Assembly (NCBI GenBank): GCA_965223305.1
Contig: CBDCWT010000037.1
Span: 90,298 to 154,297 of the forward strand
Reading direction: 5' to 3'
DNA length: 64,000 bases
Source of the DNA: CBDCWT01 sp965223305
Lineage (GTDB): Bacteria; Planctomycetota; Planctomycetia; Pirellulales; Pirellulaceae
A program made the position numbers and the translations under genes. Every line of letters begins with the position of its first letter. The stretch's first letter is position 1. This document shows positions 27,463-35,001 of the stretch, piece after piece. Under the pieces are notes generated by a model. That model ran no database searches. It was not told the origin of the DNA and worked only from the letters and a program-made list of their open reading frames with translations.

Positions 27463-28062
27463 TTACTGTCGTCGCAGTGATGGATCCACAACGGAAACCA
27501 TGGCTTCAACATTCAGTTCTCCTGACAGGAAACCGTCGATCCGCTCAATCTGTGACCGGGGGTACGCCAGGATCGCGCCGTACCAGACCTCGATGAATTC
27601 AAAGCACGATTGTCGGTCCATGTAGTCTCTCGCTTGATTCAGCTGGTTTTCGTACGCACGAGCGAGTTTGTCGGGTGGCAGGTTTGCTCCCTCGGTGCCC
27701 AGCCGCTCTAGCATGGCCGTCTGCGACTTCACCACTGTTTCGGTCTTTCTGCGCATCATGATCACGCGATAGGGTCGATCCCGGGGTAAGTCGCTCAATA
27801 ACGCGTGGACGACTTTGACCGCCTTGCCCTCCGAGCCGTCCATCCACGATGAATCGCGGCGGGTTCGCTTGACTGCCTCCAACTCGTAATAGCCGCGCGG
27901 GTTATCTTGGTCTGCAACACGTAACCCGTCCGACAGCACAGTAAGGCCGCCCGCAGCCAGCATCTGCATCATCATGGAAGTGCCAGATCGAGGAAGGCCC
28001 GACACCACCACCAGTGGCGTTTGCGACTCCCACGAGCCACCGACAGGTAACACTTTCGGCAT
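27463..28062 (-). CDS. Sulfotransferase-family protein
   Basis: Residues 17-32 read PLVVVSGLPRSGTSMMM, the P-loop-like 5'-phosphosulfate-binding motif of PAPS-dependent sulfotransferases. RVIMMRRKTETVVKSQ is in the place of the 3'-phosphate-binding Arg/Ser region. At 199 residues it is short but has both motifs, as in many bacterial cytoplasmic members. The start lies 10 bases after the stop of the arylsulfotransferase-like gene and the frame is clean. It would transfer sulfate from PAPS to a hydroxyl in the cytoplasm; the acceptor is unknown. Confidence 0.85.
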   Translation of the reverse strand: MPKVLPVGGSWESQTPLVVVSGLPRSGTSMMMQMLAAGGLTVLSDGLRVADQDNPRGYYELEAVKRTRRDSSWMDGSEGKAVKVVHALLSDLPRDRPYRVIMMRRKTETVVKSQTAMLERLGTEGANLPPDKLARAYENQLNQARDYMDRQSCFEFIEVWYGAILAYPRSQIERIDGFLSGELNVEAMVSVVDPSLRRQ

Positions 28063-28072
28063 GTTGCAAACG

Positions 28073-29902
28073 TCAATCGAGGAGGGTCTGCGGGCTGCTG
28101 AGCAGAAGGGGCCGCTCAGGCCAGTATCTAGGGTGTACGAAGGCCAGCGGGTCGTTGACCGTTGCCTTTCGCTCCGCGGATCCGTCCGGCGTCGAGGGTT
28201 CCGTCCCTTCCACCGCTGGAACAGGCGAACTCACCTCGTCTAGCGGTTCGGCGTCAGCCTGCGGTCGGTCAGCTTCGTCCGCGTCGGCGGCCCCTGCCTG
28301 GCTCCTCAACCTTCGAATCTCGTTTTCGACCTGCGTGGCAAACGGAATCGGCTGGTCGGGGAGCGGAGTGAGCGATCTGCCGGCCAGGCCTGGATACGCC
28401 ACGTGATATTTGGTGGCGCGGAATAGAGCGTTGTTCTCGACGATGGACTTTTTGGCGGTGTCGGACACAATGCGGCGGGCCTCTTCCGCGTAGTCGTTCG
28501 GCCGGCCGTCCCGATCCAACTCACCGCCGAAGACATTCACGTGTTCCCACAAGATGCTGCCTTCCGAATTGACTTCGAAGAGCCGTCCCGAGGCGCCTTC
28601 GCAGATAAGAGTGCTGCCGTTTTCTAAACGCGATGCGCCCGAGATGAAACTCGAGTAGAAATCCTCTTTGTTCTCGGCCGTATATTGCCAGGCAAGCTCT
28701 TCGGGACCGAACCGTCCTTCATCATCGAGAATGTAGTGGCCGTCGCCGTCAATCGGCGGTTCGATCTCGACAATGGAGCTGTAGTTGCGCCCTGGCCCAT
28801 TGTTGAATGCCGTGATGTGACCCACCCCGGGAAATCCGGGCGGTATCCAACGCACGTCATGCTGATCGAAGAGCTCTTTGTCATCGATCGTCCCAGACTT
28901 ATACGACCAAGGGTTTCCCCAGCGGTAGAGTAGGTCACCGCCCTTTCCACTGTTGCCGCCTCGATGGCTGGCGGCCTCTTCCCGTGTTGTCGAGTGATCA
29001 ATGATCCAGATTTCGCTGAAGTTCTTGGCACTCAACGCGATCTGGTCAAGCTCCGGGTTGTAGTGAATCGAGTTCGTGTGCATCCAGTCGGATCTGCCAC
29101 GACGATTGCTGTCGTCGTCGTCATCATCTCCACCCACGTATCCCACTGCTCTCAACTTCCGCAGCTCCTCGGGCGTTGCCGGCGGTGTCGAGCCGGTGTT
29201 GTTCAAGTCGATCAGCTCGGGATGCTCATAGATGACACCGAAGTTCGGCTTTTCGCGATCGAAGTCTTGGACGAGGTGATCCCACATGTGCCACTCCCAC
29301 ACGATCCTGCCGCCGGTAGGGCCATCCGGCTGCACTTCGACAACATAGTCCGGCCACAAGTCATCGCCTAGCAACTCGGGATCACGCCCCAGAGCGATCG
29401 CTTCCTCCTTGCTCTTTCGTTCCCAGGCGATCATCAGGACGTTGCCGTTCGGCAGCGGCGCAATGTCGTGGTGGGGGCAGTGATCCTCGCTTCCATAGTT
29501 GAACGACCAGAGCAGCTCGCCGTCCCAGGAGTACTTCTCGACCAGGGTGCCTACACCACCGCCGCTGAAGTGTTTAAAGTCCGGATCGCGAGCACCTCGC
29601 AGGAGGTCGCCGTTCTCTAAGAGATAAGCGGAGTTCGCCGGTGGAAACCGACTCTCCCAGCGGTGGACGACCTGATTGTCCTTATCCAACAGATAGGTCT
29701 CTGTCGATCGCAAGGGGGCAATCAAGACAAAGCCTTCCATAGGCTCGGTGGCCGGCTCCGCCGGCAAGGGTGAGAGTTGGTCGTCTCGCACCTCGCCCTG
29801 CACAACTTGCTCGTCAAGCTGCTCCAAGGACGTGCTCGAACTGCAACCGACGCAGAGTTTCAAAGCAATCAAACAAATTGCGATGCAACACCGGTGCACC
29901 AT
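28073..29902 (-). CDS. Arylsulfotransferase (ASST)-like lipoprotein
   Basis: The start at 29902 gives a lipoprotein signal ending in CVGC; the frame extends to 30058 without similarity. The 609-residue body has the ASST beta-propeller repeats: FVLIAPL, TYLLDKDNQVVHRW, LLENGDLLRG, WSFNYGSEDHCPHHDIAPLPNGNVLM, then HDVRWIPPGFPG and ITAFNNGPGR. The His in HHDI and in QHDV match the positions used by PAPS-independent aryl-sulfate sulfotransferases. A loop LRAVGYVGG followed by an acidic run lies near residue 250. It is first in an operon with a PAPS-type sulfotransferase and AlkP-type enzymes, suggesting sulfate shuttling across the membrane. Confidence 0.8.
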   Translation of the reverse strand: MVHRCCIAICLIALKLCVGCSSSTSLEQLDEQVVQGEVRDDQLSPLPAEPATEPMEGFVLIAPLRSTETYLLDKDNQVVHRWESRFPPANSAYLLENGDLLRGARDPDFKHFSGGGVGTLVEKYSWDGELLWSFNYGSEDHCPHHDIAPLPNGNVLMIAWERKSKEEAIALGRDPELLGDDLWPDYVVEVQPDGPTGGRIVWEWHMWDHLVQDFDREKPNFGVIYEHPELIDLNNTGSTPPATPEELRKLRAVGYVGGDDDDDDSNRRGRSDWMHTNSIHYNPELDQIALSAKNFSEIWIIDHSTTREEAASHRGGNSGKGGDLLYRWGNPWSYKSGTIDDKELFDQHDVRWIPPGFPGVGHITAFNNGPGRNYSSIVEIEPPIDGDGHYILDDEGRFGPEELAWQYTAENKEDFYSSFISGASRLENGSTLICEGASGRLFEVNSEGSILWEHVNVFGGELDRDGRPNDYAEEARRIVSDTAKKSIVENNALFRATKYHVAYPGLAGRSLTPLPDQPIPFATQVENEIRRLRSQAGAADADEADRPQADAEPLDEVSSPVPAVEGTEPSTPDGSAERKATVNDPLAFVHPRYWPERPLLLSSPQTLLD

Positions 29903-30767
29903 GCGTGGTTCTCCTGGAAAGCTGACGTGGGGAGGAGTCTGTCTACGATAGTTCGATTTCCACCAATAACCTACTGTGCCGGCACGTCTCCGGCTAGCGT
30001 CCGACCAATCGAGTGTCCTCTGGAAACGGATGATGGGCCGCAGCAGGATGCGCGTCACCGAATTGCGACTGGTCGGCGAGATCTTCGAACTAACTCCGAT
30101 GCATTACGGCTCGGCAGGAGCCTCGCCCTCCCGAACGTCATCCACCGCATTAATGTAGCAGGCACGCTCCGCGTGCCGTCCGCCGCGTGAAAACTGATAC
30201 TGTTCCTGCTTCTTGCCCTCGCTTCCTGCGACCCAGGATGGCCCGGGCCTGCAGTACAAAATCAGCCGCTGGGCGTTAGCCGGCGTTAGCCCACGGTTTC
30301 CACCGAAACCGGATGCTAACGCATTCCGGCTGATTCTGGCGCCGAGAACGCACACGGTTGTGCCTGCCGTACGCGTTGGTGCTGTGTTTCTTTTATCTGG
30401 CTATTCTTGAAACACAGAAACACAGAGATCATCGCGCGGCGTAGCCCCCACCAAAGCCCCTTCTCCCCGCCGGGGAGAAGGTGGCCGAAGGCCGAATGAG
30501 GGGGGAAGACGGACTTTCCGATCACCCGTCTCAGAAGTCAGCAAGGCGGCTCGTATGATGACGAGAACCGGCCGCTAACGCGGCTCGGCTGATGTTTGGC
30601 TGTTTGGTGACCTGGCAGATCAGACCCGACAGATCAGCCGCTGGGCGTTAGCCCACGGTTTCCACCGTAGACCAGCACTCCGATGCACGCGGCTCGGCGG
30701 GAGCCTCGCCCTCCCGAGCGCTTGTTGTAGTGGAAAAGCGTGACTGGTGTTTCGCCGTGCGAGGGCT
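29903..30767. repeat. Long intergenic region with several mosaic repeat fragments
   Basis: Block cagccgctgggcgttagcc occurs near 30250 and again near 30630, with cacggtttccaccg after it. A second block with cttctccccgccggggagaag is near 30460. Short gc-rich block gctcggcgggagcctcgcc lies near 30690 and a related form near 30110. No convincing gene is seen on either strand. The promoter of the ASST operon should lie at its left end. Confidence 0.65.
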
Positions 30768-33700
30768 CTAGGACTCCAAGACCTCTTCAAGCGGAGGTTG
30801 CCGTAGGCCGTTCGACAACTCGGACAAGTCTGCAGCCCGACGAAGCTGGGGGCCGGCGGAGTCCTGGGTAACCCACGGCTGGGATCCGTATTCCGAGGAA
30901 CCGAACGTGAGGTCTTCAATTGCTGCGTCCAGATCTTCCGCGCTCGGCGCTGCGCTGCGCCAGGACGGACGCTCTGCTTCTCCTTCGGCCTTGAAGCCGC
31001 TTCCCGGCAGCCCTACCTCACGCAGATCAAGTGAGTTGAGATAGTTGACCATCAACAACAAGTCCATCGAGGAGATGTAGCCGTCGTTGTTGGCGTCAGG
31101 GCGAAGCGTCCTCGCCCGGTCTGATTCTCCGGCGAACTGCTCGAGCCGCGACTCGAGCTCGTCGATGCCGCCCATACCCTGCTTGTGGATGAAGTTGATG
31201 AAGTCAAGGACATCGATGGGTGAAGTTCGGCCGTCCCGATTGACATCGTTCGGCGCGACGTCGTTATGCCACTGGCGTTTGACATCAACTGTAACTGTCG
31301 CGACATCCCGGTAGCGGGGGGCTCCCATCGTATAGGAAAACGTAACCGTACCCACATAGTCTTGCTCAGGTTGGAACATCACTGCCCCACTGTCCTCGTC
31401 GATCGTAACCTCTCCACCCCGCGCCGGCTGGCTGACAGAGACAATTTCGCGTCCTCCCTCTGCGCCGCTGGTAAGATCATTGCTTAGTACGTCGAGAGCT
31501 TGTGACGGACCTCCGCGCAGCTGAAACCTGTCGTCTGTCGCGCCCGCTCCGATATAGATTTCTCCTACTTGGTTGGCCGGCGACAACAACTCGTTTGCCT
31601 TGATCAAGTCAGGCGAAATCGAGTACAGGACGTCACCGACGCGGACGGCACGCGCTCGATCTGGATCAAAAGGCTGATCGAAGTCGACCAGGCCTCTGGA
31701 TGTAATCCCCTGGTCAACGTCGATGTCCAGGACACTCATGGAAACAGCGGCTGCGCTGTCGCCTGCCCACGACCACCACCCACCCTCCCCTTCATAGACA
31801 GGCATCACAAGTGTTTGGGAGGCGGGGAAGTAGCTGACGCTGTGGTGTGTGCCGAGGTTCCACGGGCCCTGCAGAATAGGCGACCACAACTCACGGCCAC
31901 CCTCGAAGCCATATCGATGCAGCAACGCGGGGTTACTCAGGTCGCTGATATCAAACAGCGAGACCTGCAGCTCCTGAAAGAAGCCGTTGCCGTTGGCCTC
32001 TCGTCCGATGCCCAGCAAGTGGTTCTCGTCGATGAGTTGCAGATAGTTGGAGTAGCCAGTGACCTTCAATTCGCCCAGCAGTTCAGGGTCGGTGGGATCG
32101 CTAAGATCAAAGACGAAAAGCGGATCCACCTGGCGAAACGTAACAACGAATCCTCGCGTCCCGTCGAAACGGGCTGAGAAGATACGTTCGCCCGGGGCTA
32201 ACCCCTCGACGCTGCCCACGACTTCCAGCACCTCTCCGGACTGCTCCAGTACGTAGAGGCTGCTCGTGCCTCCCCACATTGACGTCGTCGTTGCAACACG
32301 CAGATACCCATCGAATTCATCGGCGGAGAATCGGTTCAGGAGGTGTCCGTCTACGGAGCCGGAAGCTTCCCATCGCACCTGCCCGTCGGCTGCCAAGGAA
32401 AGTTTGTCGATATTAGTGACAGACTCGAAGGCGCTCCGGACGTCGTCCGACTCTCTGCCGGACCCGTGTGACCGCTCAAATATGTAGAGCGCATTGGACG
32501 ACATATAGATCTCGCTGGTCACACCGTGCGCAAAAGAAGTGCTGGCAACTGGAGTTGCTGTTTCAGCGGAGATGGAGATGTTGTACGTCAAGACTGCAGA
32601 CAGCCCGCCGTTCTCTGCGAAGTTGAACGCGACTAACTGCGAACTCTCCAGGAGTCCTCGCTCGTCGACGACCTCTCCCGATTCGTCACGAGTTTCGACT
32701 TGCGGTAAAGACTCGAGAATGCCATCGCGCACGCGCCCGACAAACTCACGCTTTGTCTCGTAAAAGCAGCCGGTCTCTTCGTCTAAACAGCTGCTCGTCG
32801 GCATGGGTAACCGGTCCGCGTCATAGGCATCGGCGACGACGTAGAGCAATTCGCCGATTGCCCGTGTTGTTTTCAACTGACCGTCGATCCGCGACTCCCC
32901 AACAAGAGTTGGCGCGGCGCGGTCGGCGACATCCAGAAGACTGACAACTACCGTAGACTCAGTCTGCGAGAGGACCGTCACACGATCGCCACTGAGATAA
33001 GCTTCGACGATGTCACCGTCAAATTCATAACGCGATACGACGGCAGGTGCCGCCGGTTCTGTGATGTCGACGATAATCAGCTGGTGCTCTTGCGTGGAAC
33101 TCTCTTCGTTAAACCAGTCCGAGAGCACATACAGATAGTCGCCATCTGTCTTGACCACATCTCCCTCGTCGACGCCGGCAACCTGTATATTGGTGCCTGA
33201 AAACTCGGTAGCCGAATCCGAGTTCGTGGAGACCGCCTGTAGCGAAGTCTGCATGTCGTCGTCGAATGACGCGTCAACAGCAAACAACGGATCAATGACC
33301 CTGGGTGTGGCCCAGTAGTATTTGAAGGTCGAGGGATCCGAGAACTGTCCGAATTGAGCTTGCGACCGTTCAAGAGCGGCCTCGAGGAGCAGTTGCCTGA
33401 GCTGCTCGGAAGGAGTTGGCAACTCGCCGCCGCTCGGCGATAACACCTCGACTCGAACCGTGGCTTCCGCCCGATAACCGGCTTGGTCCTCGATCGTGTA
33501 GGTGAACGACTCCTGGCCGGAGAACCCACTTATCGGTGAGTAGATCAGGCTCTGTCCGTCCTCCGCAACACTTAAAGCTCCTTGATGGCTGGCCTCACTA
33601 ACCGACTTGATCCTCATCGGCGACTGCGGGGATCCTCCTGCAAAGCCGGCTACATTCAACGAGTCGTTCCGCAGAACTTCCAACACAACGTTGTCCGCTT

Positions 33701-34145
33701 CGGGCTCGACCCGAAACCAATCGTCCATCGCAAACAGAGGCTCGGCGACCCGCACGAACACCCTGGCTTCGTCCGTCTCGCCTGCACCGTCTTCGATCGT
33801 ATAGGAAAAGGAGTCGATGCCAATGAAGCCTGAACTGGGCGTGTACTTCACCGAGCGCCCATCTTCGCCGATGCCGATCGCGCCTTGTTCCGGCTTGGTG
33901 ACCGAAACAACCCGTAGCTTGTCACGACCCGCTTGGCCGTACCATGAAGTAGTTCCATAGTCGTTTTGTAGAACGTCTACATCGACGGCGCCGCTATCTT
34001 TGCGAACGACAACGCCGTCATCATTGGCACCAAGTTCCGCGGGGTGCCACAGCACGGTGCTCAGGACAACCCTCTGCTCCAGCCGCTCCAGCCGAATTCC
34101 CTGTCGACGTTTTCGTCGTCGATTCGCGGTCTTCGAAACTCTCAT
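30768..34145 (-). CDS. LEPR-XLL secreted beta-propeller protein with cadherin-like and dockerin domains
   Basis: The basic start is followed by RLERLEQRVVLS, the LEPR-XLL export signature. Two cadherin/Ig-like domains fill about 36-235. From about 290 to 860 lies a PF09826-type beta-propeller, recognised by IQVAGVDEGDVVKTDGDYLYV and by the later strands on energy-like display (LIIVDITEP, VTVLSQTE). A third Ig-like segment follows. Near 970-1055 come two dockerin-type EF loops, DVNRDGRTSPID and DANNDGYISSMD. The 1125 residues make a typical planctomycete surface protein that could bind calcium and partner proteins through the dockerin. The role of the propeller is unknown. Confidence 0.85.
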   Translation of the reverse strand: MRVSKTANRRRKRRQGIRLERLEQRVVLSTVLWHPAELGANDDGVVVRKDSGAVDVDVLQNDYGTTSWYGQAGRDKLRVVSVTKPEQGAIGIGEDGRSVKYTPSSGFIGIDSFSYTIEDGAGETDEARVFVRVAEPLFAMDDWFRVEPEADNVVLEVLRNDSLNVAGFAGGSPQSPMRIKSVSEASHQGALSVAEDGQSLIYSPISGFSGQESFTYTIEDQAGYRAEATVRVEVLSPSGGELPTPSEQLRQLLLEAALERSQAQFGQFSDPSTFKYYWATPRVIDPLFAVDASFDDDMQTSLQAVSTNSDSATEFSGTNIQVAGVDEGDVVKTDGDYLYVLSDWFNEESSTQEHQLIIVDITEPAAPAVVSRYEFDGDIVEAYLSGDRVTVLSQTESTVVVSLLDVADRAAPTLVGESRIDGQLKTTRAIGELLYVVADAYDADRLPMPTSSCLDEETGCFYETKREFVGRVRDGILESLPQVETRDESGEVVDERGLLESSQLVAFNFAENGGLSAVLTYNISISAETATPVASTSFAHGVTSEIYMSSNALYIFERSHGSGRESDDVRSAFESVTNIDKLSLAADGQVRWEASGSVDGHLLNRFSADEFDGYLRVATTTSMWGGTSSLYVLEQSGEVLEVVGSVEGLAPGERIFSARFDGTRGFVVTFRQVDPLFVFDLSDPTDPELLGELKVTGYSNYLQLIDENHLLGIGREANGNGFFQELQVSLFDISDLSNPALLHRYGFEGGRELWSPILQGPWNLGTHHSVSYFPASQTLVMPVYEGEGGWWSWAGDSAAAVSMSVLDIDVDQGITSRGLVDFDQPFDPDRARAVRVGDVLYSISPDLIKANELLSPANQVGEIYIGAGATDDRFQLRGGPSQALDVLSNDLTSGAEGGREIVSVSQPARGGEVTIDEDSGAVMFQPEQDYVGTVTFSYTMGAPRYRDVATVTVDVKRQWHNDVAPNDVNRDGRTSPIDVLDFINFIHKQGMGGIDELESRLEQFAGESDRARTLRPDANNDGYISSMDLLLMVNYLNSLDLREVGLPGSGFKAEGEAERPSWRSAAPSAEDLDAAIEDLTFGSSEYGSQPWVTQDSAGPQLRRAADLSELSNGLRQPPLEEVLES

Positions 34146-34368
34146 TGCCGTGACTCCTGATGGTGATTGCCGATTGCGAGGCTAGCGTCCTAGGCCTGCC
34201 TAGTTGACAAATGTCACGCGGCGGCGTTTTTCGTCGACAGGAACAGGCGCGCAGCGTTAAACTAAATGCTGGAGAGCATTTGCAAAAAATCTTCGTTTTT
34301 CCGTGACAATCCGCAGCGAAACGGGCCTGAGGAAGAGGGACTTAGCCACAGAATCCCTTGGATAGATC

Positions 34369-35001
34369 ATGAGCGACGCCTCGAGCATGACAACTCGCTT
34401 GCTGCTCGACGCCGCCCGCGAAGGGCAGAGCGAGTCGCTAGGTCGATTGCTGCAGCTGTACTGCAGCTACTTGAAGCTGCTTGCAACCACCCAGCTGGAC
34501 CAAAAACTCCGCCGTCGGATTAGCCCATCCGACATCGTTCAGGAGACGCTCTTCGAGGCACATCGCGACTTTGCGCAGTTTCGGGGTTCCAGCGAAAGCG
34601 AATTCGTCAGCTGGTTGCGGCGGATCTTGGTGAACAACCTCGCGCGCGTGGTCGAAAAGCACGTGTTGGCAGAGAAAAGGGACGTGCGACGTGAGGTTTC
34701 CTTGGAGGCCATGGGCGCGTCGCTGGAACGATCGACGGCTCGGCTCGTTTCAGTTCTCGCTGAAAACGGGACGTCGCCTAGCTCTGATGCAGAGCGCAAT
34801 GAACATGCGATTGCCTTGGCCGATGAGCTGGCCAAGCTGTCTCCCGACTACCGCGAGGTGATCGTTCTACGCCACCTAGAGGGGCTCCCGTTCAACGACG
34901 TGGCAGAACGAATGCAGCGCTCGCCCGGTGCAGTCCGGATGTTGTGGGTGCGATCGGTCGCTCAGCTGCGTGTCCGGTTGGAAGCGAGGGGGTTGCTATG
35001 A
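34369..35001 (+). CDS. ECF-type sigma factor (kinase-coupled)
   Basis: 210 residues with region 2 (LGRLLQLYCSYLKLLA, SDIVQETLFEAHRDFAQFRG, WLRRILVNNLARV) and region 4 (LSPDYREVIVLRHLEGLPF, then VAERMQRSPGAVRMLWVRSVAQLR). It lacks regions 1 and 3, as ECF factors do. Its TGA overlaps the ATG of the next kinase gene (ATGA at 34998-35001), so the two are translationally coupled. A TTGACA-like box lies at 34204-34209, but no good -10 follows. The set is likely a signal-responsive regulator whose kinase modulates the sigma factor. Confidence 0.9.
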   Translation: MSDASSMTTRLLLDAAREGQSESLGRLLQLYCSYLKLLATTQLDQKLRRRISPSDIVQETLFEAHRDFAQFRGSSESEFVSWLRRILVNNLARVVEKHVLAEKRDVRREVSLEAMGASLERSTARLVSVLAENGTSPSSDAERNEHAIALADELAKLSPDYREVIVLRHLEGLPFNDVAERMQRSPGAVRMLWVRSVAQLRVRLEARGLL

